A program made the translations under genes and the position numbers. A stretch of 64,000 nucleotides of DNA from Rubinisphaera italica (GTDB lineage: Bacteria; Planctomycetota; Planctomycetia; Planctomycetales; Planctomycetaceae): the NCBI RefSeq assembly GCF_007859715.1, contig NZ_SJPG01000001.1, forward strand, positions 3,870,728 through 3,934,727. Reading direction: 5' to 3'. The notes below the pieces were generated by a model, which did not search any database, was not told where the DNA came from, and saw nothing but the letters and a program-made list of their open reading frames with translations. Of the stretch, positions 9,095 through 18,293 are shown one piece after another (positions within the stretch are counted from its first letter, which is position 1; each line of letters starts with the position of its first letter).

Positions 9095-10645
9095 ATGCGA
9101 AATTTGATACTTATTCTTGGCGATCAACTCGATCATCACTCAGCGGTTTTCAATCAGTTCGATGCCAAAACGGATTCCGTCTGGATGGCAGAAGTTGCCG
9201 AGGAAGCGACGCACGTCTGGTGTCACAAGCTTCGCATTGCGATGTTCTTCTCGGCGATGCGACATTTTCGCGATGAACTCCGTGAAAAAGAAATCTCAGT
9301 TCATTACCACCAACTTCCCCAGCAACCCTCTAAAGATTCCGGCTCCTCGTTTAGGGAAGTCCTTAAATTGGATATTGAACGTCTCCAGCCTCAGAAGCTC
9401 ATCCTGGTGCATCCGGGGGATCATCGGGTGCTGAAAGCATTTCAAAGAGCTGTCAAAGAATGGGACATTCCTCTGGAGATCCGTGAAGATCGACACTTTT
9501 ACTGCACGCTTGAAGAGTTTGAAGAATTCGCAGCTGACCGCAAAGAACTCCGGCTCGAATACTTCTATCGGATGCTGCGGAAACGAGAGAATATTCTCGT
9601 CAACGATAATGGAGAGCCCGAAGGTGGGGAGTGGAATCTGGATCATGAAAATCGGGAAGCGTTTCCGAAATCGGGGCCGAAATCCGGATTGAAGCCGAGA
9701 CGATTCCGACCGGATGACATCACAAAACAGGTGATCGAAATGGTCTCCGCTCGTTTCAAAGATCATCCCGGCTCTCTCGATCACTTTGACATTCCGGTCA
9801 CACGATCCGAATCGTTGAAGAAGTTGAACCACTTCATCAAAGAGTATCTTCCCAACTTCGGTAAATATGAAGATGCCATGTGGACCGACGAAACGACCCT
9901 TTATCACTCACAACTCTCTGCTTGTCTGAATCTCAAACTGCTCAACCCCCGCGACTGTGTCGACCGAGCCCTCAAAGCCTGGCAGAACGACGAAGCGCCC
10001 TTGAATTCGGTGGAAGGCTTTATCCGGCAGATTCTCGGCTGGCGGGAATTCATTCGCTGTGTTTACTGGTCGAAGATGCCGAAGTATGAATCGCTCAATC
10101 ATTTTGAAACCACGCATGACGTTCCCCAGTTTTTCTGGGATGGTCAGACCGATATGGAATGTGTCCGTCAGTCGATGAATTCCGTCATCAATCATGGTTA
10201 CGCCCATCATATCCATCGCCTGATGGTCCTCGGGAATCTGAGCATGCTTGCCGGGGTCGATCCCTACAAATTCCACGAATGGCACATGGCAATGTATCTC
10301 GATGCCATCGACTGGGTTTCACTTCCGAACACTCTCGGCATGAGTCAATACGGCGACGGCGGCATCGTTGGCTCCAAACCGTACTGCTCGTCGGGCAACT
10401 ACATCAACAAAATGAGCAACTTCTGCAAAAACTGCCGCTATAACTTTAAAGAGAAAACCGGGGAAAAAGCCTGCCCCATCACAACTCTTTACTGGGACTT
10501 CCTCGACAGAAATTATAACAAACTCAAAAACAATCCGCGGATGAATTTTCAGGTGAAGAATCTGGAAAAACTCCGGAAGAAATCGGATGAGATGGAAGCA
10601 GTGCGGGATCAGGCGGAGTCCATTAAGAGTGACTGGCTTCAATGA
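9095..10645 (+). CDS. Bacterial FeS (6-4) photolyase / CryB-PhrB family
   Basis: 516 residues from the ATG at 9095; a GTG 42 bases earlier is possible, but the family begins at [12 protein letters not shown]. This family uses blue light and FAD to repair (6-4) photoproducts. Four cysteines, C356, C444, C447 and C460, have spacings of 88, 3 and 13 residues. These equal the spacings of the [4Fe-4S] ligands in Agrobacterium PhrB (C350, C438, C441, C454, from memory). The FAD/DNA region shows [12 protein letters not shown] (~314-325), [15 protein letters not shown] and the SQYGDGG segment. It is probably a true repair enzyme. Followed, 82 bases on, by an MBL-fold gene. Confidence 0.92.
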   Translation: MRNLILILGDQLDHHSAVFNQFDAKTDSVWMAEVAEEATHVWCHKLRIAMFFSAMRHFRDELREKEISVHYHQLPQQPSKDSGSSFREVLKLDIERLQPQKLILVHPGDHRVLKAFQRAVKEWDIPLEIREDRHFYCTLEEFEEFAADRKELRLEYFYRMLRKRENILVNDNGEPEGGEWNLDHENREAFPKSGPKSGLKPRRFRPDDITKQVIEMVSARFKDHPGSLDHFDIPVTRSESLKKLNHFIKEYLPNFGKYEDAMWTDETTLYHSQLSACLNLKLLNPRDCVDRALKAWQNDEAPLNSVEGFIRQILGWREFIRCVYWSKMPKYESLNHFETTHDVPQFFWDGQTDMECVRQSMNSVINHGYAHHIHRLMVLGNLSMLAGVDPYKFHEWHMAMYLDAIDWVSLPNTLGMSQYGDGGIVGSKPYCSSGNYINKMSNFCKNCRYNFKEKTGEKACPITTLYWDFLDRNYNKLKNNPRMNFQVKNLEKLRKKSDEMEAVRDQAESIKSDWLQ

Positions 10646-10727
10646 TTTTCCAGATGAAAGGTTGAAGTCACAGCCTGAAGAGAAGTAAGTTTAGTTCGAA
10701 TCGTACACTCTAAGAGGAAACCAAAAC

Positions 10728-11474
10728 ATGCAAATTCATGCCTTAGGAACAGGCGGTTATCATCCCAACGAAGTCCGGCACACCGCTTCGTTCTTACTGC
10801 CCGAGGCTGGAATTCTGTTTGATGCCGGGACAGCCACATTCCGTGTCACTGAACGACTCCTGCGTAAAGATCTGCATCTGTTTCTGACGCATCCGCACTG
10901 GGATCATATTATTGGTTTGACTTATTTGTATGTGCCGATGCTGCTGGAGCAGATTCAATCCATCAAACTGTATGGCAATCGCTACACGTTGGAAGCAGTC
11001 AAAAAACATCTGTTTGCCGAGCCGACATTTTCGCACATGCCGGCTTTTGAACTGATCGAGCTGGAATCGTTTGAGCAGCCGGAAGTTCAAATTGATTCGT
11101 ATCTGGTCCGCTGGCAACCACTGCCGAGTCATCCGGGAGGATCGACCGCTTATGTCGTCGAAGAAAATGGCCAAAAGTTTGCTTACGTGACCGATACTTA
11201 TGTCGATGGATCGTATGAAGATTTCATTCGCGATGCTGATTTGCTCATTCATGAATGCTACTTCAGTGACGAAACCTCCGAATGGGCTGAGAAAACCGGA
11301 CACAGTTATCTGACACAAGTCGCCGAACTGGCCAGCAGAACAGACGTCAAAAAACTTCTGCTTACGCATATCGATCCCAGAGAAAATACTGAGGAACCCT
11401 GGGATTTGACGGAAGTGAAAACCGTCTTTTCAGAAATTGAGTTTGCGAAAGATTTGCAGAGTTTTCAGCTTTGA
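10728..11474 (+). CDS. Metallo-beta-lactamase-fold hydrolase
   Basis: 248 residues. The metal motif THPHWDHI gives H55, H57, D59 and H60. Later ligands appear in YVTDTYVDG and LIHECYF, and the closing LLLTHIDP supplies the last histidine. The overall form (short N-terminal GTGGYHPNEVRHTAS) is that of the RNase Z/PhnP-like MBL group, which hydrolyses phosphodiesters, although the usual HxHGDH has Trp instead of Gly. The exact substrate is unknown. It follows the photolyase on the same strand with a plausible ribosome site (AGAGGAAACC) before the ATG, so the two may be co-transcribed. Confidence 0.85.
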   Translation: MQIHALGTGGYHPNEVRHTASFLLPEAGILFDAGTATFRVTERLLRKDLHLFLTHPHWDHIIGLTYLYVPMLLEQIQSIKLYGNRYTLEAVKKHLFAEPTFSHMPAFELIELESFEQPEVQIDSYLVRWQPLPSHPGGSTAYVVEENGQKFAYVTDTYVDGSYEDFIRDADLLIHECYFSDETSEWAEKTGHSYLTQVAELASRTDVKKLLLTHIDPRENTEEPWDLTEVKTVFSEIEFAKDLQSFQL

Positions 11475-11654
11475 ATCGATCAGTGAATGGAATGTCAGTC
11501 TCTGAATAGCTTTGACGCACATCGATTTTCTCATTAGCGTAACATCTTATTGAACAATGAGAACGTCATTCTACGTTTATCATTCCAGTGTTCGTTGCTA
11601 TGCTGCGACCTCTTGCGATGCACTCTCGATTACGAAGTTTATGGAACAACGGGC

Positions 11655-12644
11655 ATGAAGAAAATTCTGGGAATCTTGGGATTATTGATTTTTGTCTGCG
11701 TGATCACAGCGATTAACAATCCCAAATTTCTGCTGGCCAACAACATTGAACAACTCCTGCATCGGACGGCTCTGTTCGGCATCATCAGCCTGGGAGCTGC
11801 ATTCGTGATTATGACGGGCGGAATCGATCTTTCGATTGGTTCTGTCATTGGATTGACAGGTTCACTGATGCCACTCCTGTTAGTCGAAAAACATTGGTCA
11901 GTCCCAGGGACAATCGCATTTGTCGGAAGTCTCTCTCTTGTTATTGGCTTGGCGCATGGACTGTTAATCACGAAATTAAAAATCCAGCCATTCATTGTGA
12001 CTCTCTGCGGACTGCTCCTCTATCGTGGCCTCGCCCGTTGGATCACGGAAGACAGCAACCTGCGGTTTGGATCGGATTATCCGGGTCTGATGTGGTATGT
12101 GAAATCGAAACTGGAGATTGGCTTACCGGTCGCCATTCCAGTGCCAGCGATCATCTTTCTGATTCTGGCAATCCTCTCCTGGATTTTTCTGAACCGAACC
12201 ATCTGGGGACGTCACCTGATGGCTCTCGGACGTAATGAACAAGCCGCCCGATTCAGCGGAATCGCCACCGACCGGCTGACCATTCTCGCCTATGTGTTTT
12301 GTGCAGGATTGGCTGGTTTGGGTGGGGTGCTGTTTGCACTGGATCAAAACACTGTCCAGCCAAGTGCCCATGGAAACTTTTACGAACTCTACGCCATAGC
12401 CGCAGCTGTGCTTGGGGGATGTAGTCTGCGTGGTGGAGAAGGAAGTATTATCGGCGTTGCAATTGGAGCCGCGTTATTACGCGTCCTCTACAATGCTATC
12501 ATCATGGCCGACATTCCTTCGCAACTCGACTTCGCAATCATTGGCATGGTGATTCTGGGAGGAGTGATCGCCGACGAATTGATCAAACGCTATGCCGCCA
12601 GGAAAAGACTTCAGGCTGCTCGTATGCAGTCGACGAAAGAGTAA
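11655..12644 (+). CDS. RbsC-like ABC sugar transporter permease (orphan)
   Basis: 329 residues from the ATG at 11655 (upstream in-frame TTG start would add 35 residues with no family match). It is a hydrophobic BPD_transp_2 family permease of the ribose/xylose/autoinducer type. Conserved blocks are IISLGAAFVIMTGGIDLSIG (~36-55), IATDRLTILAYVFCAGLAGLGG and the YELYAIAAAVLGGCSLRGGEGS loop. About eight to ten membrane segments are visible. Such permeases need an ATPase and a binding protein, but neither is adjacent here: it is flanked by a hydrolase and an esterase-like gene. Partners must be encoded elsewhere, or the gene is a remnant of a broken operon. Confidence 0.9.
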   Translation: MKKILGILGLLIFVCVITAINNPKFLLANNIEQLLHRTALFGIISLGAAFVIMTGGIDLSIGSVIGLTGSLMPLLLVEKHWSVPGTIAFVGSLSLVIGLAHGLLITKLKIQPFIVTLCGLLLYRGLARWITEDSNLRFGSDYPGLMWYVKSKLEIGLPVAIPVPAIIFLILAILSWIFLNRTIWGRHLMALGRNEQAARFSGIATDRLTILAYVFCAGLAGLGGVLFALDQNTVQPSAHGNFYELYAIAAAVLGGCSLRGGEGSIIGVAIGAALLRVLYNAIIMADIPSQLDFAIIGMVILGGVIADELIKRYAARKRLQAARMQSTKE

Positions 12645-12663
12645 GTTAGCAATCCAGACAAGT

Positions 12664-12685
12664 AGGACAGGCATCCAGCCTGTCT
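12664..12685. repeat. Small hairpin repeat (CAGGC...GCCTG), left copy
   Basis: AGGACAGGCATCCAGCCTGTCT folds as GACAGGC/GCCTGTC and is followed by ATTTT. It may act as a terminator for the permease gene. An inverted near-identical copy lies at 12850-12871, so the gap before the hydrolase gene is framed by the pair. Confidence 0.65.
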
Positions 12686-12849
12686 ATTTTCGAGAGTAGT
12701 AGAAAGTAAAACTTCACCATGGATGGCACGTCCCAGAACGAAGTGTTGGGCGTGATGATTTCACCAGGACACTCCCTTCTCAATGTTCAAAAAGGTGTAA
12801 GACAGGCGTTGCTTGACCTATGACTGTCAATAAGAGCGATGAGCGATTT

Positions 12850-12871
12850 AGACAGGCTGGAAGCCTGTCCT
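12850..12871. repeat. Small hairpin repeat, right inverted copy
   Basis: AGACAGGCTGGAAGCCTGTCCT is the inverse of the copy at 12664-12685 with one mismatch. It lies about 37 bases before the alpha/beta hydrolase start. Between the two copies I see no gene. Confidence 0.65.
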
Positions 12872-12908
12872 ACGAGTTTTAGATATTCGATTTCATTGAA
12901 AGTCTGCT

Positions 12909-13889
12909 GTGAGTCAAGCTGAAATCATAACACCTGACACAATAAAATCTTCGCCCAGATCCTGGCAGAATCGTCTCGGGCGATTCCTTCTATTGCTACT
13001 GATTTTATATGTGGGAGTCATTCTGGTGCTCACGCTGATCCAAAGAAAATTGATTTATCATCCCACGAAGGTCGCAACTTTAAATGTAAAAGACTGGGAA
13101 TTTGCCGAAGGACGCTGTCTACCCGTAACCTTTGAAGTGGAACCTGGTTACACACTGCATGGCTGGCATGTGCTGCCGCCAAGTCATCAGGCTCTCAATC
13201 GCAAAGAGCAGCAACAGGAACTGGATGCGGGGCGTCCTGTCATCATTTACTATCCGGGCAATGCCGGGCATCGTGGCTACCGGGCTGATCAATTAAAACG
13301 ACTCAGTTCTCTAAATGCAGACATCTTCCTTATCGACTACCGAGGCTATGCCGAGAATCCCGGCAGTCCCAGTGAAAAAGCTTATCTTCACGATGCCCGA
13401 TTCATTTTAGATGCTCTCGTCGCAGAGTATCAAATTGAACCTGCACGATTTGTGCTATTGGGGGAATCGCTCGGCGGAGGCATTGCGACCGCTCTTGCCA
13501 ACCAGTTATCCCAGGAAGGAACGGAACTGGCAGGCTTGTTTCTGCAGGCTCCGTTCAGTTCGCTGGTTGCGATAGCTGGAGAACGCTTTCCGTGGCTACC
13601 GGTCGACTGGATGATGGTTGATCGATATCCGTCTATCGAACGAATTCCGGAAGTGACCTGCCCCATCACTATCATTCATGGACGGCAGGATTCCATCATC
13701 CCTTTTGCCCAAGCTCAACAATTATTCGAAACGGCTCCCGATCATTCCTCTGCTGGAATCTCAAAAACATTCCTCGAAATTCCCGGAGCCGGCCATAATG
13801 ATATTTTCATGATGGCAGAAACCGAATATCTGCGTGCCCTTGAGAAAATGCTCAAACCAATTCGACAAAGTAATATTCCTAACCCGTAG
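12909..13889 (+). CDS. Membrane-anchored alpha/beta hydrolase (ABHD13/BEM46-like)
   Basis: 326 residues starting at a GTG with GAAAG upstream. Residues ~25-45 form a membrane anchor (FLLLLLILYVGVILVLTLIQ), followed by the typical QRKLIYHP. The hydrolase fold shows the oxyanion region YYPGNAGHRG (~114-123), nucleophile Ser187 in GESLGGG, the acid in HGRQDSIIPF, and a histidine in GAGHNDI near the end. All triad members are present. The group hydrolyses esters or acyl groups; the substrate is unknown. It is convergent with the DadA-like gene with only one base between stop codons, both lying within a repeat fragment. Confidence 0.88.
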   Translation: MSQAEIITPDTIKSSPRSWQNRLGRFLLLLLILYVGVILVLTLIQRKLIYHPTKVATLNVKDWEFAEGRCLPVTFEVEPGYTLHGWHVLPPSHQALNRKEQQQELDAGRPVIIYYPGNAGHRGYRADQLKRLSSLNADIFLIDYRGYAENPGSPSEKAYLHDARFILDALVAEYQIEPARFVLLGESLGGGIATALANQLSQEGTELAGLFLQAPFSSLVAIAGERFPWLPVDWMMVDRYPSIERIPEVTCPITIIHGRQDSIIPFAQAQQLFETAPDHSSAGISKTFLEIPGAGHNDIFMMAETEYLRALEKMLKPIRQSNIPNP

Positions 13890-13896
13890 GTCAGGC
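13883..13896. repeat. Repeat fragment spanning two stop codons
   Basis: CCCGTAGGTCAGGC is the inverse of a 14-mer at 3722-3742. It contains the TAG that ends the alpha/beta hydrolase and the TCA (TGA on the minus strand) that ends the DadA-like gene. Confidence 0.5.
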
Positions 13897-15159
13897 GACT
13901 GCATACGGCTTCGGATCAATGCTCGGCTGCTTCTGCAAAATCAATTCTGAAACTAGTCGGCCCGTGGCGGGGGCAGTCATAATGCCGATCATATTGTGGC
14001 CTGCTGCAACGAAGACATTTTGATATTTCGGAGTCGGGCCAATCAAGGGTAAGCCGTTCGGAGTCATTGGTCGCCAGCCGTACCATTGTTCTTCGATCAT
14101 TTTCCCGACAGGATCCCGCATATACTTCGTGGCTCCTTTGGTCAACAATTCAAGACGTTTCGGATTGATCGTCGTATCGTAGCCAACAAATTCCATTGTC
14201 GAGCCGAGTCGATAACCACTTGCCATTGGTGTGATGGCGACTTTTTCATCTTCCAGAATCATCGGAATTTTCGGACAGATTTCAGGGCGAGGCATGGTCA
14301 GCGAATAGCCTTTGCCCGGCTGAATCGGAATTTTATAACCGAGTTGCTTATTCAGCATTGGAGTCCACGAGCCTGTCGCAACTACAAGGGCATCGCAAGG
14401 CAGAGTTTCCGTTGCATTCGAATTGACGTCGCAAACTTCAATCGATTTGATTTGTCTTTGAGCTGGTACAAATTCTGAAACGCGTGTCATTTCACGAAAC
14501 TTCACTCCGCGTTCTTCGAGAAGTTTCCGCCAGCCTTTGATCAGTTTATCGGCTCGTAAATGAGCATCCTGTGGGTAAAACCACGCTCCCGCTGCAACTC
14601 CCGGCAAGAATGCTGGTTCCATCTTCTCCAGTTCATCGCCAGTCAATTTCTCGGCACCAACGCCGTACTCTTTTGTCATCATTGCATCAAATTGATCGTG
14701 CTCATCGAGCGTGTGCTTCGTGCCGTAAACGAACAGGCAGCCCCGTTCTTCGAAGTCGCAATCGATTTGATTGCCTGAGATAAAATCTCGATAAAACTCC
14801 CTCGAAAATGTCAATAAATGATGCCGGGCCCAGCCGGCATGACGCATTGCTTTCAAATTCCCATTTCTGGCAAAGCGCAGCAACCAGAAATAGAGTTGGG
14901 GATTGAGTGTTGGCTGAACACGAAATGGCCCATTGGGCTTTAACAAAGCCTTAATCGCATTCTTGAATGCCCCCGGACGCGGCAGCGGAAAAACATGGCT
15001 CGGATTGATCAGACCACAATTCCCATGCGAACAAGCCGCCCCGATCTTTCCCTGATCGATCACCGTCACCTGCACGCCGGCTTCACTCAAAAAATGAGCC
15101 GAAGATAATCCGATGATACCGCCACCAACAATTAAAACATGCTCAGGAAGTTTCGCCAT
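13891..15159 (-). CDS. FAD-dependent D-amino acid dehydrogenase-like oxidoreductase
   Basis: 422 residues of the DAO/DadA family. The N-terminal FAD motif VLIVGGGIIGLSSAHFL (~8-24) is followed by VIDQG and ACSHGNCGLINPSHV, the DadA-type segment after the dinucleotide fold. The end of the protein carries WYGWRPMTPNGLPLIGPTP and AAGHNMIGIMTAPATGRL, the usual FAD-closing motif. The enzyme probably oxidises a D-amino acid or a similar amine (glycine, hydroxyproline) to the keto acid, passing electrons to the membrane. No racemase or transporter is adjacent. Single gene; the 390 bases upstream are repeats. Confidence 0.88.
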   Translation of the reverse strand: MAKLPEHVLIVGGGIIGLSSAHFLSEAGVQVTVIDQGKIGAACSHGNCGLINPSHVFPLPRPGAFKNAIKALLKPNGPFRVQPTLNPQLYFWLLRFARNGNLKAMRHAGWARHHLLTFSREFYRDFISGNQIDCDFEERGCLFVYGTKHTLDEHDQFDAMMTKEYGVGAEKLTGDELEKMEPAFLPGVAAGAWFYPQDAHLRADKLIKGWRKLLEERGVKFREMTRVSEFVPAQRQIKSIEVCDVNSNATETLPCDALVVATGSWTPMLNKQLGYKIPIQPGKGYSLTMPRPEICPKIPMILEDEKVAITPMASGYRLGSTMEFVGYDTTINPKRLELLTKGATKYMRDPVGKMIEEQWYGWRPMTPNGLPLIGPTPKYQNVFVAAGHNMIGIMTAPATGRLVSELILQKQPSIDPKPYAVA

Positions 15160-15290
15160 GGGTTACCGATAATCGCAGGATTGGTGGGAATAAATTTCAG
15201 TTATAATTCTAAACAGAGGTGTGATCAAAGAATTGATTCAAATCAATGATTTGTCAGTTAAAAAAGACCAAAACTTAAGATCAACAGAGT

Positions 15291-15324
15291 CCCCTCTCCC
15301 TCGGGGAGAGGGTTAGGGTGAGGG
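15291..15324. repeat. CCCTCTCCC/GGGAGAGGG hairpin repeat
   Basis: A palindrome (CCCCTCTCCCTCGGGGAGAG followed by GGTTAGGGTGAGGGG) upstream of the DadA-like gene. A short related piece (CCCTCTCCCTGTTGG) occurs near 61987-62001. It belongs to the repeat-filled 390-bp gap between the oxidoreductase and hslU. Confidence 0.6.
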
Positions 15325-15387
15325 GAAATCGATGTCGAATGCATTAAAATCGCTGAAGTCCCCCCTCATCAGGCCTTTGGCCACTTT

Positions 15388-15487
15388 CTCCCCAGGGAGA
15401 AGGAAGTAAACCGCTCCCCAGGGAGAAGGAAGTAAACCGCTCCCCAGGGAGAAGGAAAGTAAATCGCGCTCCCAAGGAGAAGGAAAC
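15388..15487. repeat. 26-bp tandem repeat array
   Basis: The unit CTCCCCAGGGAGAAGGAAGT plus AAACCG occurs twice exactly (15388-15413, 15414-15439), then as two degenerate units (15440-15468, 15469-15487). Each unit contains the palindrome CTCCCC-A-GGGGAG-like core. The array abuts the half copy of the bipartite palindrome. No coding function. Confidence 0.85.
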
Positions 15488-15492
15488 ATTAA

Positions 15493-15537
15493 CTTCCGGG
15501 GGCTTCCGCTAAAGCGGAGCGCCCCCGCCACCCGGTT
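15493..15537. repeat. Bipartite palindromic element, half copy
   Basis: Only the arm with CCGCTAAAGCGG inside a GGGGGC/GCCCCC stem, plus the CCACCCGG end, is present. The other arm (with CTCGAAGAG) is replaced by the 26-bp tandem array. It ends 12 bases before the hslU stop codon. Confidence 0.85.
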
Positions 15538-15549
15538 ATTTAAGCTCGA

Positions 15550-16929
15550 CTACAAAATAAACTTACTCAAATCTTCATCACTCGCAATTTCGCTCAATTG
15601 CTTTTTAACATACACGGCATCGATCACAACTTCTTTTAAATCGTCATTGGGTGCCTGGAAACTGACATCTTCAAGCAAGCGTTCCAACATCGTATGCAGG
15701 CGGCGGGCTCCAATGTTCTGGGTGGATTGATTCACCTGATAAGCCATATCAGCCAAAGCATCGATTCCATCTTGAGTATAAGTCAGAGTAACCCCGTCAA
15801 TCGCCAGCAGTTGTTGATACTGAGTCGTCAATGAGTTTGTGGGTTCGGTTAAAATTCGCAGTAAGTCATCACGATTCAAATCCTGCAGTTCCACGCGGAT
15901 TGGAAATCGACCCTGCAGTTCCGGCATCAGGTCTGCTGGACGAGACCGATGAAAAGCCCCAGCTGCAATGAACAGCATGTATTCGGTTTTGATGGAACCA
16001 TGCTTGGTTTGCACGGTGGTTCCTTCAACTATCGGCAGCAGATCCCGCTGCACTCCCTGACGGCTCACATCCGAATTCTTACCAGAATCCTGAGAGCCGC
16101 AGATTTTGTCGATCTCATCGATGAAGACGATACCGGAGTTTTCCGCCAGAGCGATCGCTTCCTCTGCAATCGCGTCGCGATCCATCAGCGCATCGGTTTC
16201 CTGTTCGAGCAGAATCTTGCGGGCATCGGCAATCGAAACTTTGCGATTCTTCTGCTTCTTCGGCATGATCTTCTCAAACATGTTCTGGACATCCATATCC
16301 ATTTGATCCATGCCCATGTTGGAAAATACCTGCACGGGAGAGGAGCGTTGTTCCACCTGTAGTTCGACTTCACGTTCTTCCAGAGAGCCATTCTTGAGCA
16401 TCTCGCGAAATTTCTCACGGCTGCGCGCGTGCTTGTCGTCGAAGTCTTCGGATTTCACATCAGGATTCCAGGACGTCGGAGCATCTGGCAGCAGCAATTC
16501 CAGAAGACGATCTTCAACTCGCTGTTCGGCTTTGCTGCGAACTTCGATACTCTTCTTGTTTCGTACAAGCGTGATCGAAGCTTCGACCAGATCGCGAATC
16601 ATGCTCTCGACATCGCGACCGTAATAACCAACTTCGGTATACTTCGTCGCTTCAATTTTGATAAACGGAGCCCCGGCCATGCTGGCCAGTCGACGAGTGA
16701 TTTCCGTTTTCCCGACGCCAGTCGGTCCAATCATGATAATATTTTTCGGCGTGATCTCTTTACGGACATCATCTTCAAGTTGACGCCAGCGGTATCGATT
16801 TCGCAGAGCAATCGCGACTGCTCGTTTGGCCTGTTGTTGTCCAATGATATGACGATCGAGTGAGTCGACAATTTCCTGTGGTGTCATTTCGAAGTAGGAA
16901 GCCGGGGTGGGTTGATCAGTTGTGCTCAT
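15550..16929 (-). CDS. hslU: HslU, ATPase of the HslUV protease
   Basis: 459 residues, close to the usual ~443. HslU is the AAA+ unfoldase that feeds proteins into the HslV peptidase in the cytoplasm. Walker A GPTGVGKT is at 68-75, the pore motif GYYGRDVES follows at ~100, the I-domain lies at ~110-240, and Walker B with IVFIDEIDKI precedes the sensor region. The last residues (DLSKFIL) match the conserved tail that docks into HslV. GGAACAGCTC gives a good ribosome site. hslV lies upstream on the same strand, 269 bases away, with an inverted repeat in between, so the pair is separated more than usual. Confidence 0.97.
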   Translation of the reverse strand: MSTTDQPTPASYFEMTPQEIVDSLDRHIIGQQQAKRAVAIALRNRYRWRQLEDDVRKEITPKNIIMIGPTGVGKTEITRRLASMAGAPFIKIEATKYTEVGYYGRDVESMIRDLVEASITLVRNKKSIEVRSKAEQRVEDRLLELLLPDAPTSWNPDVKSEDFDDKHARSREKFREMLKNGSLEEREVELQVEQRSSPVQVFSNMGMDQMDMDVQNMFEKIMPKKQKNRKVSIADARKILLEQETDALMDRDAIAEEAIALAENSGIVFIDEIDKICGSQDSGKNSDVSRQGVQRDLLPIVEGTTVQTKHGSIKTEYMLFIAAGAFHRSRPADLMPELQGRFPIRVELQDLNRDDLLRILTEPTNSLTTQYQQLLAIDGVTLTYTQDGIDALADMAYQVNQSTQNIGARRLHTMLERLLEDVSFQAPNDDLKEVVIDAVYVKKQLSEIASDEDLSKFIL

Positions 16930-16990
16930 GAGCTGTTCCGATGGTATTTTGCTGAGTCAAGGAATACTTGACTAGATCATTAAAATGTAA

Positions 16991-17107
16991 AACCACAGAG
17001 ACACAGAGGACACAGAGAGCTGATAATCAATTCAATATTCTCGTTGATTTGATCTCTTTTAAAGTGATCAGCATGGGCAGTCTCTGTGATCTCTGTGCCT
17101 CTGTGGT
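16991..17107. repeat. CCACAGAGACACAGAG inverted repeat
   Basis: Left arm AACCACAGAGACACAGAGGA (16991-17010, continuing) and right arm CTCTGTGCCTCTGTGGT (17091-17107) are inverse copies around a ~60-base middle. The element sits between hslV and hslU. It could act as an mRNA structure within a shared transcript or as a partial terminator. Confidence 0.8.
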
Positions 17108-17198
17108 ATAAAAAACAAGCGACAAAAAGATTGATTCTCAAAGTAAAACTGAAAATGACAGTCCATAAATTAGATGTCATTCTCAGTCTCGACCTTAT

Positions 17199-17759
17199 TT
17201 ATTTGGCTTCATCAATTTCTTCGATTGTCAGATTGCTGTTCGTGTAAATGTCAATTTCCGAAGCGATCGTTAATGACTGTTCAACAATTTCTTTGGCGGA
17301 CAAATTAGAATGTCGGACAAGTGCCCGTGCAGCGGCGACGGCATAATTACCTCCCGATCCAATTCCAATGATGTCATCCTGAGGACTGACCACATCGCCC
17401 TGGCCAGTGATTAACAGGGAATGATCAGGGTTCACCACAATCATCAACGCTTCCAATTTCCGCAGCACACGATCTGTCCGCCAGTCGCGGGCCAGTTCGG
17501 TGGCGGCTCTAGGAATGTTACCGGGAAAGTCTTTGGCTTTCGTTTCAAAGCGTTCCATCAGGGCGAATGCATCGGCGGTCGATCCTGCGAAGCCGACGAT
17601 GACATCGCCATTGAGAATGCGGCGAACTTTTTTCGTATCGTTCTTGAGGACATTATCACCGTAAGTCACCTGGCCATCTCCACCAATGGCAACCTTACCT
17701 TGATGCCGAACGGTAAGTATGGTTGTCGAACGGGCTTTTACTTTGGAATATTGAGTCAT
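17199..17759 (-). CDS. hslV: HslV, threonine peptidase of the HslUV protease
   Basis: 186 residues. HslV is the proteasome-like peptidase core. The catalytic N-terminal threonine is expected to be exposed by removal of an 11-residue leader ([11 protein letters not shown]), giving a mature [11 protein letters not shown]. Further conserved parts are [10 protein letters not shown], the [17 protein letters not shown] helix, and [16 protein letters not shown], which line the active site. The start is supported by family length, though the ribosome site is weak. It is the upstream member of the hslV-hslU pair. Confidence 0.96.
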   Translation of the reverse strand: MTQYSKVKARSTTILTVRHQGKVAIGGDGQVTYGDNVLKNDTKKVRRILNGDVIVGFAGSTADAFALMERFETKAKDFPGNIPRAATELARDWRTDRVLRKLEALMIVVNPDHSLLITGQGDVVSPQDDIIGIGSGGNYAVAAARALVRHSNLSAKEIVEQSLTIASEIDIYTNSNLTIEEIDEAK

Positions 17760-18001
17760 AGATATTGAGCGTGTCTGTTGGGAAAAGTGTTCAGGATTAA
17801 ATATGTTCAGGAATCACCTGTATCGAGTGTTTTCAATTGTCGTCAGGCTAACACCAGCCCATCAATCCGGCAACTGCAGAGAGATCTCTGTGGAGACTGT
17901 GAATTTGACCGTTGTATGCCATATAATCTAATCAACATTATAGAGTCGCAGGACGACACGAACAGTAATAGTCTCAGAACATTGACCCAAAGGCGAAAAA
18001 C

Positions 18002-18220
18002 GTGACGCAGGATCAGGATTCTTCCCTCGAGCGGATTGTGAGCCTCGAATCGCTCGTGACGCATCTGCAGTATGATCTCGAACAGATCAGCAAAGTAGTG
18101 CATAGCCAGCAACAGAAAATCGATGATCTGCAGCGGCAGATAGATTTGTGGGTAGAACAGTCTGAATCCGACGGCTTCGAACTGCCAGATCCTTTACAGG
18201 AAAAACCGCCTCACTATTGA
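18002..18220 (+). CDS. slyX: SlyX family protein
   Basis: 72 residues starting at GTG. SlyX proteins are small, mostly coiled-coil proteins of unknown function. This one has the family pattern: a leucine-rich heptad region (RIVSLESLVTHLQYDLEQIS, QQQKIDDLQRQIDLW) followed by a short tail ending in KPPHY, matching the PPHY end of SlyX. The gene is in front of an unrelated secreted protein and has no clear operon partner. Confidence 0.85.
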   Translation: MTQDQDSSLERIVSLESLVTHLQYDLEQISKVVHSQQQKIDDLQRQIDLWVEQSESDGFELPDPLQEKPPHY

Positions 18221-18293
18221 TCAGCAAGATTTATACCTGATAAATTTAGAATTCGAGTTGTAACTCCCGCATTCAATCATGGAGAAGCCTGAT

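Noticed and set aside
15388..15487. CRISPR array
   Set aside because: The units are directly adjacent 26-bp tandem copies with no unique spacers, so this is not a CRISPR.
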